64,000 nucleotides of DNA from Mesorhizobium huakuii (GCF_014189455.1 NZ_CP050296.1:6010001-6074000), one strand, 5' to 3'; positions 37,421-48,362 are shown, counted from the stretch's first letter. Notes: generated by a model from the letters alone, not told the origin. Numbers and translations are program-made.

Positions 37421-38254
37421 ATGGCACTGAAAAAATTCAACCCGGTAACGCCGAGCACCCGCCAGCTGGTCATCGTCGACCGCTCGGGCCTCTACAAGGG
37501 CAAGCCCGTCAAGGGTCTGACCGAAGGCCTGACCAAGTCGGGCGGCCGCAACAATTACGGCCGCATCACCGCCCGCTTCATCGGCGGCGGTCACAAGCGT
37601 TCGTACCGCATCATCGACTTCAAGCGCCGCAAGTTCGACGTCGTCGGCACGGTCGAGCGCATTGAATACGATCCGAACCGCACCGCCTTCATCGCGCTGA
37701 TCAAGTACGACGATGGCGAGCTGTCCTACATCATCGCCCCGCAGCGCCTTGCCGCCGGCGACAAGATCGTGGCTGGCGAAGCGGTCGACGTGAAGCCGGG
37801 CAATGCGATGCCGCTGGCATCGATGCCGGTCGGCACGATCGTCCACAACATCGAGCTGAAGCCGGGCAAGGGCGGCCAGGTTGCCCGTTCGGCTGGCGGT
37901 TACGCCCAGCTCGTCGGTCGCGACCAGGGCATGGCGATCCTGCGCCTCAACTCGGGCGAGCAGCGTGTCGTTCACGGCTCCTGCATGGCCACCGTCGGTG
38001 CCGTGTCGAACCCCGACCACGGCAACATCAACGACGGCAAGGCCGGCCGCACGGTTTGGCGCGGCAAGCGTCCGCACAATCGCGGCGTGACCATGAACCC
38101 GGTCGACCATCCGCACGGCGGTGGTGAAGGCCGCACCTCCGGTGGCCGTCATCCGGTCAGCCCGTGGGGCAAGCCGACCAAGGGCAAGAAGACGCGGTCC
38201 AACAAGGCGACCGACAAGTTCATCCTGCGCTCGCGCCATCAGCGCAAGAGCTAA
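37421..38254 (+). CDS. rplB: 50S ribosomal protein L2
   Basis: The 277-residue L2 keeps the central SH3-like and KOW-like segments and the C-terminal motif [20 protein letters not shown], whose His is important for peptidyl-transferase assembly. It bridges the two subunits. It lies 22 bp after rplW. Confidence 0.97.
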   Translation: MALKKFNPVTPSTRQLVIVDRSGLYKGKPVKGLTEGLTKSGGRNNYGRITARFIGGGHKRSYRIIDFKRRKFDVVGTVERIEYDPNRTAFIALIKYDDGELSYIIAPQRLAAGDKIVAGEAVDVKPGNAMPLASMPVGTIVHNIELKPGKGGQVARSAGGYAQLVGRDQGMAILRLNSGEQRVVHGSCMATVGAVSNPDHGNINDGKAGRTVWRGKRPHNRGVTMNPVDHPHGGGEGRTSGGRHPVSPWGKPTKGKKTRSNKATDKFILRSRHQRKS

Positions 38255-38270
38255 GAAGAGGTAACGCCAA

Positions 38271-38549
38271 GTGACTCGTTCTATTTGGAAAGGCCCCTTC
38301 ATCGACGGCTACCTTCTCAAGAAGGTGGACAAGGTTCGTGAAGGTGGTCGCAATGAGGTGATCAAGATGTGGAGCCGTCGCTCCACCATCCTGCCGCAGT
38401 TCGTCGGCTTCACCTTCGGTGTCTATAACGGCCAGAAGCATGTTCCCGTTTCGGTGAACGAGGACATGGTCGGTCATAAGTTCGGTGAATTCGCACCGAC
38501 GCGGACCTATTACGGTCACGGCGCGGATAAGAAGGCGAAGAGGAAATAA
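38271..38549 (+). CDS. rpsS: 30S ribosomal protein S19
   Basis: The 92-residue S19 starts at GTG 38271, preceded by [20 protein letters not shown] and the conserved [20 protein letters not shown] end are typical. It binds the 30S head beside S13. Only two bases separate its stop from rplV. Confidence 0.95.
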   Translation: MTRSIWKGPFIDGYLLKKVDKVREGGRNEVIKMWSRRSTILPQFVGFTFGVYNGQKHVPVSVNEDMVGHKFGEFAPTRTYYGHGADKKAKRK

Positions 38550-38551
38550 TC

Positions 38552-38941
38552 ATGGGCAAGGCCAAAGCTCCGCGCAGGCTTGCTGATAACGAAGCGCGCG
38601 CCGTGTTGCGCACGATCCGTATCAGCCCGCAGAAGCTGAACCTCGTTGCCGCGCTGATCCGCGGCAAGAAGGTCGCGACAGCGCTTTCCGATCTCGAATT
38701 CTCGGCCAAGCGGATTTCCGGCACGGTCAAGAAGACGCTGGAATCGGCAATCGCCAACGCGGAAAACAACCACGACCTCGATGTCGATGCGCTGGTGGTG
38801 GCGGAAGCCTATGTCGGCAAGTCGATTGTCATGAAGCGGTTCCACGCTCGTGGCCGTGGTCGCGCCAGCCGTATCGAGAAGCCGTTCTCGCACCTCACGA
38901 TCGTCGTTCGTGAAGTCGAAGAAAAAGGGGAGGCCGCATAA
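38552..38941 (+). CDS. rplV: 50S ribosomal protein L22
   Basis: The 129-residue L22 has the globular part ([19 protein letters not shown]) and the tunnel hairpin near residues 80-100 ([20 protein letters not shown]), one wall of the macrolide region. Its stop shares one base with the rpsC start. Confidence 0.96.
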   Translation: MGKAKAPRRLADNEARAVLRTIRISPQKLNLVAALIRGKKVATALSDLEFSAKRISGTVKKTLESAIANAENNHDLDVDALVVAEAYVGKSIVMKRFHARGRGRASRIEKPFSHLTIVVREVEEKGEAA

Positions 38942-39666
38942 TGGGCCAGAAAGTCAATCCGATCGGTCTTCGCCTCGGCATCAACCGCACCTGGGATTCG
39001 CGCTGGTTCGCGAACACCGGCGAGTACGGCAAGCTGCTGCATGAGGACATCAAGATCCGCAAGTATCTTGAGAAGGAACTCAAGCAGGCCGCGATCTCCA
39101 AGGTCGTGATCGAGCGCCCGCACAAGAAGTGCCGCGTCACCATCCATGCCGCGCGCCCGGGTCTGATCATCGGCAAGAAGGGCGCCGACATCGAGAAGCT
39201 TCGCAAGAAGCTGATGGAGATGACGAAGTCCGAGACGCACCTCAACATCGTTGAAGTGCGCAAGCCGGAAATCGACGCGACCCTGGTCGCCCAGTCGATC
39301 GCCCAGCAGCTCGAGCGCCGTATCGCGTTCCGCCGCGCCATGAAGCGCGCCGTGCAGTCGGCGATGCGCCTCGGTGCCGAAGGCATCCGCATCAACTGCG
39401 CGGGCCGTCTCGGCGGCGCCGAAATCGCCCGCATGGAGTGGTACCGCGAAGGTCGCGTGCCGCTGCACACGCTGCGCGCCGATGTCGACTACGGCACGGC
39501 CGAGGCGAATACGGCCTACGGCATCTGCGGCGTCAAGGTCTGGGTATTCAAGGGCGAGATCCTCGAGCACGATCCGATGGCTTCGGAACGTCGCGCGACC
39601 GAGGGTGATGCTGCGCATGGCGGTGGTGGTGATCGCGAACGCGGTCGTCGTCGCGAAAACGCCTGA
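38941..39666 (+). CDS. rpsC: 30S ribosomal protein S3
   Basis: The 241-residue S3 contains the KH domain with the GxxG loop in [16 protein letters not shown] (near residue 75) and the C-terminal domain [20 protein letters not shown]. It lines the mRNA entry channel. The Gly/Arg-rich tail after residue 220 is common in alphaproteobacteria. Confidence 0.96.
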   Translation: MGQKVNPIGLRLGINRTWDSRWFANTGEYGKLLHEDIKIRKYLEKELKQAAISKVVIERPHKKCRVTIHAARPGLIIGKKGADIEKLRKKLMEMTKSETHLNIVEVRKPEIDATLVAQSIAQQLERRIAFRRAMKRAVQSAMRLGAEGIRINCAGRLGGAEIARMEWYREGRVPLHTLRADVDYGTAEANTAYGICGVKVWVFKGEILEHDPMASERRATEGDAAHGGGGDRERGRRRENA

Positions 39667-39693
39667 GACATTTAGGAATTTGGAGTTAGAACG

Positions 39694-40107
39694 ATGCTGC
39701 AGCCAAAGCGCACAAAGTTCCGCAAGCAGTTCAAGGGCCGCATCCATGGCACCGCAAAGGGCGGCACCAACCTGGATTTCGGTGGTTTCGGGCTGAAGGC
39801 GCTTGAGCCGAACCGCGTCACCGCGCGTGAGATCGAGGCGGCCCGCCGCGCGATCACTCGCGAAATGAAGCGCGCTGGCCGCGTCTGGATCCGTATTTTC
39901 CCGGATCTGCCGGTCACGTCGAAGCCGACCGAAGTCCGCATGGGTAAGGGCAAGGGTGCCGTCGACTACTGGGCGGCACGCGTCAAGCCGGGCCGCATCA
40001 TGTTCGAGATCGACGGCGTCAGTGAAGAAACCGCCCGTGAGGCGCTGCGTCTCGGCGCGGCCAAGCTCTCGGTCAGGACGCGCTTCGTACAGCGCATCGC
40101 AGAATAA
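39694..40107 (+). CDS. rplP: 50S ribosomal protein L16
   Basis: The 137-residue protein reads [20 protein letters not shown] and keeps the central [20 protein letters not shown] loop that reaches the A site of the peptidyl-transferase centre. It follows rpsC by 27 bp. Confidence 0.97.
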   Translation: MLQPKRTKFRKQFKGRIHGTAKGGTNLDFGGFGLKALEPNRVTAREIEAARRAITREMKRAGRVWIRIFPDLPVTSKPTEVRMGKGKGAVDYWAARVKPGRIMFEIDGVSEETAREALRLGAAKLSVRTRFVQRIAE

Positions 40108-40120
40108 GGACGGGCTGATC

Positions 40121-40321
40121 ATGAAAGCCGAAGACATCCGGACCAAGACCCAGGACCAGCTGACCGACGATTTGGCCAGCCTGAAGAAGGAGCAGTTCAA
40201 CCTGCGCTTCCAGAAGGCCACCGGCCAGCTCGAGAAGACCGCGCGCGTGAGGCAGGTCCGTAAGGACATTGCGCGTATCAAGACCATCGCTGCGGAAAAG
40301 TCCGCGGCCAAGAAGGCTTAA
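40121..40321 (+). CDS. rpmC: 50S ribosomal protein L29
   Basis: The 66-residue protein is two helices ([20 protein letters not shown] then [18 protein letters not shown]). ATG 40121 is chosen because the family starts with MKAEDIR; the frame is open further upstream inside rplP without meaning. L29 lies at the tunnel exit beside L23. Confidence 0.94.
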   Translation: MKAEDIRTKTQDQLTDDLASLKKEQFNLRFQKATGQLEKTARVRQVRKDIARIKTIAAEKSAAKKA

Positions 40322-40332
40322 GGACGAAAACC

Positions 40333-40572
40333 ATGCCAAAGCGCATTCTGCAGGGCACCGTCGTCAGCGACAAGAACGAGAAGACGGTTGTCGTGAAGGT
40401 CGAACGGCGCTTCACGCATCCCGTGATGAAGAAGACCGTGCGCATGACCAAGAAGTACAAGGCGCACGACGAGAACAACGCCCACAAGGTTGGCGATCAG
40501 GTGTTCATCCAGGAATCGAAGCCGATTTCCAAGGACAAGCGCTGGATCGTCGTGTCTTCGGACCAAGCCTGA
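40333..40572 (+). CDS. rpsQ: 30S ribosomal protein S17
   Basis: The 79-residue S17 is an OB-fold protein with the signatures [20 protein letters not shown] and [14 protein letters not shown]. It binds 16S rRNA early in assembly. An 84-bp gap with no gene precedes rplN. Confidence 0.96.
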   Translation: MPKRILQGTVVSDKNEKTVVVKVERRFTHPVMKKTVRMTKKYKAHDENNAHKVGDQVFIQESKPISKDKRWIVVSSDQA

Positions 40573-40656
40573 CCACTGGGCGTAAACAACGAATTTTGGA
40601 CAGACCGGGGAGGGGCTTTGAGCCCGTCCCGTTAGAAAAGAAGAAGGCGGCCAGTC

Positions 40657-41025
40657 ATGATTCAGATGCAAACAAACCTCGACGTGGCGGATAATTCCGG
40701 CGCGCGTCGTGTCATGTGCATCAAGGTGCTGGGCGGCTCGAAGCGGAAATACGCTTCCGTGGGCGACATCATCGTGGTGTCGATCAAGGAAGCCATTCCG
40801 CGCGGCCGCGTTAAGAAGGGCGATGTGATGAAGGCGGTCGTGGTTCGCACGGCCAAGGACATCCGCCGCCCGGACGGCAGCGTGATCCGTTTCGACAAGA
40901 ACGCGGCCGTTCTCGTCGACAACAAGAAAGAGCCGATCGGCACGCGTATCTTCGGACCGGTTCCGCGCGAACTCCGCGCCAAGAACCACATGAAGATCAT
41001 CTCGCTCGCGCCTGAAGTGCTGTAA
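40657..41025 (+). CDS. rplN: 50S ribosomal protein L14
   Basis: The 122-residue L14 has the conserved opening [20 protein letters not shown] and [17 protein letters not shown]. It forms an intersubunit bridge with h14 of 16S rRNA and is the first spc-cluster gene. AAGAAGGCGG precedes its ATG. Confidence 0.97.
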   Translation: MIQMQTNLDVADNSGARRVMCIKVLGGSKRKYASVGDIIVVSIKEAIPRGRVKKGDVMKAVVVRTAKDIRRPDGSVIRFDKNAAVLVDNKKEPIGTRIFGPVPRELRAKNHMKIISLAPEVL

Positions 41026-41037
41026 GGAGCCGGACCA

Positions 41038-41352
41038 ATGCAAAAGATTAGAAAAGGCGACAAGGTCGTCGTGCTGGCCGGCAAGGACAAGGGCCGTTCG
41101 GGCGAAGTCCTCTCGGTTCAGCCGAAGGATGACACCGCGCTGGTGCGCGGCGTCAACATGATCCGTCGTCACCAGAAGCAGTCCCAGTCCCAAGAGGGCG
41201 GGATCATCACCAAGGAAGCGCCGATCCAGCTGTCGAACATCGCGCTGGCCGACCCCAAGGATGGCAAGCCGACCCGCGTCGGTTTCATCTTCCAGAAGGA
41301 CGGCAAGAAGGTGCGCGTCGCCAAGCGCTCGGGAGAAGTCATCAATGGCTAA
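41038..41352 (+). CDS. rplX: 50S ribosomal protein L24
   Basis: The 104-residue L24 begins with a KOW motif ([20 protein letters not shown]). It is an assembly-initiator protein near the tunnel exit. Its last eight bases overlap the start of rplE (ATGGCTAA). Confidence 0.96.
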   Translation: MQKIRKGDKVVVLAGKDKGRSGEVLSVQPKDDTALVRGVNMIRRHQKQSQSQEGGIITKEAPIQLSNIALADPKDGKPTRVGFIFQKDGKKVRVAKRSGEVING

Positions 41353-41923
41353 GGCTCAAAGCAAGCAGGCGACTGCCACCAACACGCCGCGTCTGAAGCA
41401 GGTCTACAACGAGACCATCCGCAAGGCGCTGCAGGAGCAGTTCGGCTACGCAAACGACATGCAGGTTCCGCGCCTCGACAAGATCGTGCTGAACATGGGT
41501 GTTGGCGAAGCGACCGCCGATTCCAAGAAGCCCTCGGTTGCCGCCGAGGACCTGGCGATGATCGCCGGCCAGAAGGCCGTCGTCACCCGCGCCCGCAATT
41601 CGATCGCTGGCTTCAAGGTCCGCGAGAACATGCCGATCGGCGCCAAGGTCACGCTGCGCAAGGAACGTATGTACGAGTTCCTCGACCGCCTCGTGAACAT
41701 CGCGCTGCCGCGCGTCCGCGACTTCCGCGGACTGAACCCCAAGAGCTTCGATGGCCGTGGCAATTACGCCATGGGCATCAAGGAGCACATCGTGTTCCCG
41801 GAGATCAACTACGACAAGGTTGATCAGATCTGGGGCATGGACGTCATCGTTTGTACGACTGCGAAGACGGACGACGAAGCCCGGGCATTGCTCAAGGCTT
41901 TCAACTTCCCCTTCCGCCAGTAA
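41345..41923 (+). CDS. rplE: 50S ribosomal protein L5
   Basis: The 192-residue protein begins at ATG 41345 inside the end of rplX. It carries the motifs [14 protein letters not shown] and [17 protein letters not shown]5 joins 5S rRNA in the central protuberance and contacts S13. An N-terminal extension of about ten residues relative to enteric L5 ([18 protein letters not shown]) is visible. Confidence 0.95.
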   Translation: MAKAQSKQATATNTPRLKQVYNETIRKALQEQFGYANDMQVPRLDKIVLNMGVGEATADSKKPSVAAEDLAMIAGQKAVVTRARNSIAGFKVRENMPIGAKVTLRKERMYEFLDRLVNIALPRVRDFRGLNPKSFDGRGNYAMGIKEHIVFPEINYDKVDQIWGMDVIVCTTAKTDDEARALLKAFNFPFRQ

Positions 41924-41950
41924 CGGCAGCGAGAAAAGGAAAAATCTGAA

Positions 41951-42256
41951 ATGGCAAAGACCAGCTCAGTCGAGAAGAATAACAGGCGCCGCAAGCTTGC
42001 CGACCAGTACGGTCCCAAGCGCGCTGCCCTGAAGGCGATCATCATGGATCAGTCCAAGCCGATGGAGGAGCGCTTCCGCGCTCAGCTCAAGCTTGCTGCC
42101 CTGCCGCGCAACTCGGCCAAGATCCGCATCCGCAACCGCTGCGAAGTCACCGGCCGTCCGCGTGCCTACTATCGCAAGCTCAAAGTATCGCGCATCGCGC
42201 TTCGTGATCTCGGCAACAACGGCCAGATCCCGGGCCTGGTCAAGTCGAGCTGGTAA
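41951..42256 (+). CDS. rpsN: 30S ribosomal protein S14, zinc-free form
   Basis: The 101-residue S14 is the long C-minus type: the zinc-ribbon cysteine pairs of the short form are missing and only one Cys remains ([20 protein letters not shown]). This frees it from zinc limitation. [20 protein letters not shown] opens the protein. Confidence 0.95.
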   Translation: MAKTSSVEKNNRRRKLADQYGPKRAALKAIIMDQSKPMEERFRAQLKLAALPRNSAKIRIRNRCEVTGRPRAYYRKLKVSRIALRDLGNNGQIPGLVKSSW

Positions 42257-42268
42257 GGAGGACATAAC

Positions 42269-42667
42269 ATGTCATTGAGCGATCCTCTCGGCGATATGCT
42301 GACCCGCATCCGCAACGCCTACGGCCGCAAGAAGTCGAGTGTCTCGACGCCGGCCTCGCGTCTGCGCACCCGCGTCCTCGACGTGCTGAAGGCTGAAGGC
42401 TATATCCGCGACTACAGCCAGACCGACTTCGACAACGGCAAGTCCGAAATCGAAATCGAGCTGAAGTATTTCGACGGGGCGCCGGTCGTGCGCGAAATCG
42501 CCCGCGTCTCGAAGCCGGGCCGCCGCGTTTACGTCTCGGCCAAGTCGATCCCGCACGTCGCCAACGGCCTCGGCATCGCCATCCTTTCGACGCCGAAGGG
42601 CGTGATGGCCGATCACGAAGCCCGCGAACAGAACGTCGGCGGCGAGATCCTCTGCCAGATCTTCTGA
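42269..42667 (+). CDS. rpsH: 30S ribosomal protein S8
   Basis: The 132-residue S8 reads [20 protein letters not shown] at the start and ends in the usual [10 protein letters not shown]. In enteric bacteria S8 represses the spc operon. It has an AAGGAGG ribosome-binding site overlapping the rpsN stop region. Confidence 0.97.
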   Translation: MSLSDPLGDMLTRIRNAYGRKKSSVSTPASRLRTRVLDVLKAEGYIRDYSQTDFDNGKSEIEIELKYFDGAPVVREIARVSKPGRRVYVSAKSIPHVANGLGIAILSTPKGVMADHEAREQNVGGEILCQIF

Positions 42668-42755
42668 TCTGGCAGCTGACCGCAAATTGGAATCCGGTCT
42701 TCGGATCGTTCCGAAGACAGAGACCTGAAACAAGAGAAGTGACGAGGACAACAAA

Positions 42756-43289
42756 ATGTCTCGTATTGGAAAGAAACCCGTTTCGCTGCCGCAGGGCGTG
42801 ACCGCGACCGTCAACGGCCAGACCGTGACGGCGAAGGGCCCCAAGGGCGAGCTGAAGTTCGTGGTGAACGATGAAGTCCTGGTCAAGATGGAAGGCAGCG
42901 AGATCGCTGTCGAGCCGCGCGACCAGACCAAGACCGCCCGCTCGAAGTGGGGCATGTCGCGCACGCAGATCGTCAACATCCTGCAGGGCGTCAAGGACGG
43001 CTTCGAGAAGAAGCTCGAGATCACCGGCGTCGGCTATCGCGCCGCACTTCAGGGCAAGAATCTGCAGCTGGCACTTGGCTTCAGCCATGACGTCGTTTAC
43101 GAGACGCCGGCCGGCATCACCATCACGGTGCCGAAGCCGACCGAGATCACCGTTGCCGGCATCGACAAGCAGCAGGTTGGCCAGGTGGCTGCCGAGATCC
43201 GCGAATACCGCGGCCCTGAGCCTTACAAGGGCAAGGGCGTCCGCTACGCTGGCGAGAAGATCGTCCGCAAGGAAGGCAAGAAGAAGTAG
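42756..43289 (+). CDS. rplF: 50S ribosomal protein L6
   Basis: The 177-residue L6 has two similar domains and the C-terminal signature [20 protein letters not shown]. It lies near the sarcin-ricin loop, at the factor-binding site. An 88-bp spacer precedes it and a 137-bp spacer follows; neither holds a gene. Confidence 0.97.
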   Translation: MSRIGKKPVSLPQGVTATVNGQTVTAKGPKGELKFVVNDEVLVKMEGSEIAVEPRDQTKTARSKWGMSRTQIVNILQGVKDGFEKKLEITGVGYRAALQGKNLQLALGFSHDVVYETPAGITITVPKPTEITVAGIDKQQVGQVAAEIREYRGPEPYKGKGVRYAGEKIVRKEGKKK

Positions 43290-43426
43290 TGGGCTTGGCC
43301 CCGAAAGTTTCAGACTTTTCGGAAAGGGCCAAACCAAAGAAGTGTAACGCCGCGGGGAGCGGTCGCGGGAGGCGCTTTCGCCTACCGCATATGGCAGCCC
43401 CCGTTTTTTGAAGGCAAGGAACTATC

Positions 43427-43786
43427 ATGGCTAGCAAAGAATCCATCCAGCGCCGTGCGCAGCGCGTCCGCCGCCAGATCAAGAAGGTCGCCGGCGACCG
43501 TCCGCGTCTGTCGGTCCACCGCACGTCGAAGAACATCTACGTTCAGGTCATCGACGACGCCAAGGGTCACACCATCGTTGCAGCCTCGACGCTCGAGAAG
43601 GACCTCAAGGGTTCGCTCAAGACCGGCGCCGACACTGCGGCCGCTGCTGCGATCGGCAAGCTGATCGCCGAACGCGCCACCAAGGCCGGCGTCAAGGAAG
43701 TCGTCTTCGATCGCGGCGCCTACATCTATCACGGCCGCGTCAAGGCCTTGGCTGAAGCTGCCCGCGAAGGCGGTCTTAGTTTCTAA
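43427..43786 (+). CDS. rplR: 50S ribosomal protein L18
   Basis: The 119-residue L18 has a basic N-terminus and the core [20 protein letters not shown], ending [11 protein letters not shown]. It binds 5S rRNA together with L5. Confidence 0.97.
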   Translation: MASKESIQRRAQRVRRQIKKVAGDRPRLSVHRTSKNIYVQVIDDAKGHTIVAASTLEKDLKGSLKTGADTAAAAAIGKLIAERATKAGVKEVVFDRGAYIYHGRVKALAEAAREGGLSF

Positions 43787-43867
43787 AAGACTTTCGCCCC
43801 CGGTGACCCACAGAGGCACCGGATCTCATCATCAACCGTGCTTCCGGAAAAAAACAAGGAACAGGAT

Positions 43868-44431
43868 ATGGCACAGGAACGTAGGGAAGGCGGCCGCGGC
43901 CGCGAGCGTGAAGAGCGCGATGACGGCATGGTGGACAAGCTGGTCCACATCAACCGCGTCGCCAAGGTCGTCAAGGGTGGCCGCCGCTTCGGTTTCGCCG
44001 CACTCGTCGTCGTCGGCGACCAGAAGGGTCGCGTCGGCTTCGGTCACGGCAAGGCACGCGAAGTGCCGGAAGCCATCCGCAAGGCAACCGAATCGGCAAA
44101 GCGCGACATGATCTTCGTGCCGCTGCGCTCGGGCCGTACGCTGCATCACGACGTCGAGGGACGTTGGGGCGCCGGACGCGTTCTGCTGCGCGCTGCCAAG
44201 CAGGGTACCGGCATCATCGCCGGCGGCCCGATGCGCGCTGTCTTCGAGACGCTCGGCATGCATGACGTGGTCGCCAAGTCGATGGGTTCGTCGAACCCGT
44301 ACAACATGGTTCGCGCCACCTTCGACGCGCTGAAGAGCCAGATGCATCCCAAGGATGTGGCTGCCGCTCGCGGCATCAAGTATTCGACCCTTCAGGCCCG
44401 CCGCGGCACCGCCGTTGCGGCTGAAGAATAG
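43868..44431 (+). CDS. rpsE: 30S ribosomal protein S5
   Basis: The 187-residue protein begins at ATG 43868 ([15 protein letters not shown]); an in-frame opening upstream is not used because AAGGAACAGG lies just before this ATG. The S5 domain reads [20 protein letters not shown] and the C-domain [19 protein letters not shown]5 helps keep translational accuracy; its spectinomycin loop ([17 protein letters not shown]) looks wild type. Confidence 0.95.
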   Translation: MAQERREGGRGREREERDDGMVDKLVHINRVAKVVKGGRRFGFAALVVVGDQKGRVGFGHGKAREVPEAIRKATESAKRDMIFVPLRSGRTLHHDVEGRWGAGRVLLRAAKQGTGIIAGGPMRAVFETLGMHDVVAKSMGSSNPYNMVRATFDALKSQMHPKDVAAARGIKYSTLQARRGTAVAAEE

Positions 44432-44455
44432 TCGATCTGACCAGGGATTTTGACC

Positions 44456-44653
44456 ATGGCCAAGAAAGCAACCAAGACCATCACCGTTGAGCAGATCGGT
44501 TCGCCGATCCGCCGTCCGAAGGAACAGCGCGCGACGCTGGTTGGCCTCGGCCTCAACAAGATGCACAAGCAGCGCACCCTGGAAGATACGCCTTCCGTGC
44601 GCGGCATGATCGCCGCCGTTCAGCATCTCGTCCGCGTCGTGGACGAGGGCTGA
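44456..44653 (+). CDS. rpmD: 50S ribosomal protein L30
   Basis: The 65-residue L30 starts at ATG 44456 ([20 protein letters not shown]), two codons after an alternative [23 protein letters not shown] is the family core. Confidence 0.94.
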   Translation: MAKKATKTITVEQIGSPIRRPKEQRATLVGLGLNKMHKQRTLEDTPSVRGMIAAVQHLVRVVDEG

Positions 44654-44675
44654 GCCAAAGCGCAGGAGAACTCAG

Positions 44676-45149
44676 ATGAAACTCAACGATCTGCGTGACA
44701 AGGACGGCGCGACGCATTCCAAGAAGCGTCTCGGCCGTGGCATCGGTTCCGGCTCGGGCAAGACCGCCGGTCGCGGCGTCAAGGGCCAGAAAGCGCGCTC
44801 CGGCGTCGCCATCAACGGCTTCGAGGGTGGCCAGATGCCGCTCTACAGGCGTCTGCCGAAGCGTGGCTTCAACAACATCTTCGCCAAGAGCTTCGTTGTC
44901 GTGTCGCTGGCCCGCATCCAGGAAGCCGTCGATGCCAAGAAGCTCGATGCCAAGGCAACCGTGACGGCCGAGGCGCTTGTCGCCGCCGGCGTCATCCGCC
45001 GCGTCAAGGATGGCGTGCGCGTGCTGTCCGATGGCGAACTGAAGGCTAAGCTTGCCTTCGACGTGGCCGGCGCTTCCAAGGCCGCGATCGAGAAGATCGA
45101 AAAGGCCGGTGGCTCGGTCAAGTTGCCGGAAAAGGCAGCTGCCGAGTAA
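44676..45149 (+). CDS. rplO: 50S ribosomal protein L15
   Basis: The 157-residue L15 has the Gly-rich basic N-terminus ([20 protein letters not shown]) and [18 protein letters not shown]. It binds 23S rRNA late in assembly. A 194-bp gap with two hairpins follows before secY. Confidence 0.96.
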   Translation: MKLNDLRDKDGATHSKKRLGRGIGSGSGKTAGRGVKGQKARSGVAINGFEGGQMPLYRRLPKRGFNNIFAKSFVVVSLARIQEAVDAKKLDAKATVTAEALVAAGVIRRVKDGVRVLSDGELKAKLAFDVAGASKAAIEKIEKAGGSVKLPEKAAAE

Positions 45150-45172
45150 CGGCAATTTGAAGCGCGATCGGC

Positions 45173-45248
45173 AGAAACGGGATCCCGTTTTTGCTCACGA
45201 TTGCGCTTTGATCTGCTCAATTAAGCGGCCGCGTCAACGCGGCCGCTT
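45173..45248 (+). terminator. Hairpins between rplO and secY
   Basis: A small palindrome AAACGGGATCCCGTTT running into TTG (45175-45192) is followed by an 11-bp stem (45223-45233 with 45238-45248, TCAA loop). The first resembles a weak intrinsic terminator, the second lacks a T-run. They could attenuate transcription into secY or mark RNA processing. Confidence 0.4.
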
Positions 45249-45343
45249 GCATGTTTAGAGCCCGGAGCTTATCTCGTGAGCTTCGGTGAAACGCACCGCC
45301 TGACCTCACGGGCCATTAAGCGTTACCAAGCGGAGAATCAGGC

Positions 45344-46849
45344 ATGGCTTCGGCTGCTGAACAACTAGCCTCGAATCTGAATTTCTCGGCCTTCGCCAAG
45401 GCGGAGGACCTGAAGAAACGCATTTGGTTCACCATTGGCGCGTTGCTCGTCTACCGCCTCGGCACCTACATTCCGCTTCCAGGCATCAATCCCGACGCCT
45501 TCGCCCAGGCCTTCTCCTCGCAGAGCAAGGGCGTGCTCGGCATGTTCAATATGTTTGCCGGCGGTGCCGTGCAGCGCATGGCGATCTTCGCGCTCGGCAT
45601 CATGCCTTACATCTCCGCCTCCATCATCATGCAGCTGATGACCTCGGTCATCCCGTCGCTGGAAGCGCTGAAGAAGGAAGGCGAGCAGGGCCGCAAGGTC
45701 ATCAACCAGTACACGCGTTACGGCACCGTGCTGCTGGCCCTGGTGCAGGCCTACGGCATTTCGGTGGGACTGGAGAACGGCAACGGCATCGTCAGTGATC
45801 CCGGCATGTTCTTCCGCATCTCCACCGTCGTCACGCTGGTCGGCGGCACCATGTTCCTGATGTGGCTTGGCGAGCAGATCACCGCGCGCGGCATCGGCAA
45901 CGGCATTTCGCTGATCATCTTCTCCGGCATCGTCGCCGGCCTGCCGCATGCCATTTCCGGCACGCTGGAACTTGGCCGCACCGGTGCCCTGTCGACCGGC
46001 CTGATCCTGGCGATCATCGTTCTGGCCATCGTCGTCATCGCGCTCATCGTGTTCTTCGAGCGCGCCCAGCGCCGTCTGCTGATCCAGTATCCGAAGCGCC
46101 AGGTCGGCAATCGGATGTTCCAGGGCGACACTTCGCATCTGCCGCTGAAGCTCAACACGTCGGGCGTCATCCCGCCGATCTTCGCGTCGTCGCTGCTGCT
46201 GCTGCCGGCCACCGTCGCAGGCTTCTCGCAGACGACCAACATGCCCGCCTGGGCGAGCACCATCCTGGCCTCGCTTGGCCACGGCCAACCGCTCTACATG
46301 CTGTTCTATGCGGCGATGATCGTGTTCTTCGCCTTCTTCTACACAGCGATTGTCTTCAACCCGAAGGACACCGCCGACCAGCTCAAGAAGCATTCGGGCT
46401 TCATCCCGGGCTATCGCCCGGGCGAGCGCACCGCCGACTATATCGATTACGTTCTCACCCGCATCACCGTCATCGGCGCCATCTATCTGGTGCTGGTGTG
46501 CCTGCTGCCGGAGTTCCTGATCTCGGCGACTGGCGTACCGTTCTACCTTGGTGGCACATCGCTTCTGATCGTGGTCAGTGTCACGCTCGATACGGTTGCG
46601 CAGATTCAGGGCCACCTGATCGCGCACCAGTATGAAGGCCTGATCAAGAAGTCGAAGCTGCGCGGGGGAAGAAAGCCAGATGAGGTTGATTTTGCTTGGG
46701 CCGCCAGGGGCGGGCAAGGGGACACAAGCACAAAGACTGGTAGACAAATACGGCATACCCCAGCTTTCGACGGGCGACATGCTGCGTGCCGCCGTTCAGG
46801 CCGGGTCCGAAGTCGGCAAGCGTGCCAAGGCAGTAATGGATGCCGGTGA
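45344..46849 (+). CDS. secY: Preprotein translocase subunit SecY, C-terminus altered by a one-base frameshift
   Basis: Ten membrane segments of SecY are evident, with the conserved [15 protein letters not shown], the [19 protein letters not shown] stretch and [20 protein letters not shown] near the end. As written the frame runs to 46849 and gives 501 residues, with a Ser/Arg-rich tail that overlaps adk by 170 bp. Adding one G to the run of five at 46664-46668 gives the ending KLRGGKKAR and a TGA at 46681-46683 that overlaps the adk ATG as ATGA, for a normal 446-residue protein. I regard 46683 as the true end. SecY forms the protein-conducting channel with SecE. Confidence 0.92.
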   Translation: MASAAEQLASNLNFSAFAKAEDLKKRIWFTIGALLVYRLGTYIPLPGINPDAFAQAFSSQSKGVLGMFNMFAGGAVQRMAIFALGIMPYISASIIMQLMTSVIPSLEALKKEGEQGRKVINQYTRYGTVLLALVQAYGISVGLENGNGIVSDPGMFFRISTVVTLVGGTMFLMWLGEQITARGIGNGISLIIFSGIVAGLPHAISGTLELGRTGALSTGLILAIIVLAIVVIALIVFFERAQRRLLIQYPKRQVGNRMFQGDTSHLPLKLNTSGVIPPIFASSLLLLPATVAGFSQTTNMPAWASTILASLGHGQPLYMLFYAAMIVFFAFFYTAIVFNPKDTADQLKKHSGFIPGYRPGERTADYIDYVLTRITVIGAIYLVLVCLLPEFLISATGVPFYLGGTSLLIVVSVTLDTVAQIQGHLIAHQYEGLIKKSKLRGGRKPDEVDFAWAARGGQGDTSTKTGRQIRHTPAFDGRHAACRRSGRVRSRQACQGSNGCR

Positions 46850-47276
46850 ATTGGTGTCCGACGCCATCGTCAACGCCATCGTCGCCGAACGCATCGACCA
46901 GGCCGATTGTGCCAAGGGGTTCATCCTCGATGGCTACCCGCGCACGCTGGTCCAGGCCGATGCGGTTGAATCGATGCTCTCGGATCGTGGCATCAGCCTC
47001 GATACGGTCATCGAACTGGTCGTCGACGACAGGGCCCTGGTCGGTCGAATCGTCAAGCGCGCCGAGGATGCCAAGGCGGCCGGGCAGCCGGTGCGCAAGG
47101 ACGACAATCCCGCGGTGTTCGAAGAGCGCCTGCGGGAGTACTACAAGAAGACCGCTCCGCTGACCGGCTACTACTACGCCAAGGGCAGGCTCAAGACGGT
47201 CGACGGCATGGCCAGCATCGACGCGGTGACCGCCGAGATCGAAGCCGTGCTGGAGGCGGCCGCCAAGGCGCGGTAA
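46680..47276 (+). CDS. adk: Adenylate kinase
   Basis: The 198-residue enzyme begins [20 protein letters not shown] (P-loop at residues 7-15), with the AMP-binding [15 protein letters not shown] and [10 protein letters not shown]. The LID is of the short form ([15 protein letters not shown]), without zinc cysteines. It interconverts AMP, ADP and ATP and commonly follows secY. Its ATG lies inside the expected secY stop (ATGA). Confidence 0.97.
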   Translation: MRLILLGPPGAGKGTQAQRLVDKYGIPQLSTGDMLRAAVQAGSEVGKRAKAVMDAGELVSDAIVNAIVAERIDQADCAKGFILDGYPRTLVQADAVESMLSDRGISLDTVIELVVDDRALVGRIVKRAEDAKAAGQPVRKDDNPAVFEERLREYYKKTAPLTGYYYAKGRLKTVDGMASIDAVTAEIEAVLEAAAKAR

Positions 47277-47295
47277 CGGAATCTAAAGATTAGGC

Positions 47296-47324
47296 TTGAC
47301 GGGAGCGGCTCGCTGCGGTATGGC
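47296..47324 (+). promoter_or_regulatory. Candidate promoter for the rpsM-rpsK-rpoA-rplQ cluster
   Basis: TTGACG (47296-47301) and TATGGC (47319-47324) are spaced by 17 bp in the 200-bp gap between adk and rpsM. The -35 fits the alphaproteobacterial consensus well. Confidence 0.5.
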
Positions 47325-47476
47325 GGCCCGTCTTCCTATCAGGTGCGAACTTTGCTTGTCCGCAAGGGCAAGGCAGTCGCTTTGAACTGGAAACACCCGC
47401 AAGGGCCGGCCTCCACCGGACGCGGGGCAATCTGAATAACGCCGGCTTGTCCGGCCCACATGGAGAAGAGAAGAAC

Positions 47477-47845
47477 ATGGCTCGTATAGCCGGCGTCAAC
47501 ATTCCGACCAACAAGCGCGTCGTCATTGCGCTTCAGTACATTCACGGCATTGGCAAGAAGTTCGCCCAGGAGATCGTCGACAAGGTCGGCATCCCGGCCG
47601 AGCGTCGCGTCAACCAGTTGACCGACGCGGAAGTGCTGCAGATCCGCGAGACCATCGACCGCGACTACCAGGTCGAAGGCGACCTGCGCCGCGAAGTGTC
47701 GATGAACATCAAGCGTCTCATGGACCTCGGCTGCTACCGCGGCCTGCGTCACCGCCGCTCGCTGCCGGTTCGCGGCCAGCGCACGCACACCAATGCACGC
47801 ACCCGCAAGGGCCCGGCCAAGTCGATCGCCGGCAAGAAGAAGTAA
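47477..47845 (+). CDS. rpsM: 30S ribosomal protein S13
   Basis: The 122-residue S13 begins at ATG 47477 behind GGAGAAGAGAAG. It reads [20 protein letters not shown], with [20 protein letters not shown] near the end. It sits at the top of the 30S head and contacts L5 and the P-site tRNA. Confidence 0.96.
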   Translation: MARIAGVNIPTNKRVVIALQYIHGIGKKFAQEIVDKVGIPAERRVNQLTDAEVLQIRETIDRDYQVEGDLRREVSMNIKRLMDLGCYRGLRHRRSLPVRGQRTHTNARTRKGPAKSIAGKKK

Positions 47846-47916
47846 GCGAGCGAATAGGAAGTAGCCATTAGCGAGTAGGGGTCCTCTATTCGCTATTCCC
47901 TACTCACTACTCGCTT
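47844..47916. repeat. Imperfect palindromic repeat of GCGA(A/G)TAG units
   Basis: The stretch is built of alternating GCGAGTAG and GCGAATAG units on the left and their complements on the right, with outer arms AAGCGAG (47844-47850) and CTCGCTT (47910-47916). It begins within the rpsM stop codon. This unit type is familiar from intergenic repeats in Rhizobiales. Its insertion makes this one of the few non-compact junctions in the ribosomal cluster. Confidence 0.6.
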
Positions 47917-47972
47917 TCAAAGGTGGAGCCGCTGGCATTACGGCGGTGTAGAGATCAACTGAAAGGAATAAC

Positions 47973-48362
47973 ATGGCCAAGGAAGCCGCTCGTGTTCGCC
48001 GTCGCGAACGCAAGAATATCTCGTCGGGCGTTGCCCACGTCAATTCGACCTTCAACAACACGATGATCACCATCACCGACGCGCAGGGCAATTCGATTGC
48101 CTGGTCGTCGGCCGGTGCCCAGGGCTTCAAGGGTTCGCGCAAGTCGACCCCGTTCGCCGCCCAGATGGCTGCCGAGGACGTTGCCAAGAAGGCCCAGGAA
48201 CACGGCATGCGCATGCTCGAAGTCGAGGTCTGCGGACCTGGCTCAGGTCGTGAATCGGCTTTGCGCGCCCTGCAGGCGGCCGGCTTCACCATCACTTCGA
48301 TCCGTGATGTGACGCCGATCCCGCACAATGGCTGCCGCCCGCGCAAGAAGCGCCGCGTCTAA
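47973..48362 (+). CDS. rpsK: 30S ribosomal protein S11
   Basis: The 129-residue S11 reads [20 protein letters not shown] and ends [20 protein letters not shown]. It lies on the platform near the Shine-Dalgarno helix. The next 104 bp before rpoA contain two hairpins, GAGCGCCCT/AGGGCGCTC (48381-48400) and CCCGCCAC/GTGGCGGG (48422-48447). Confidence 0.96.
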
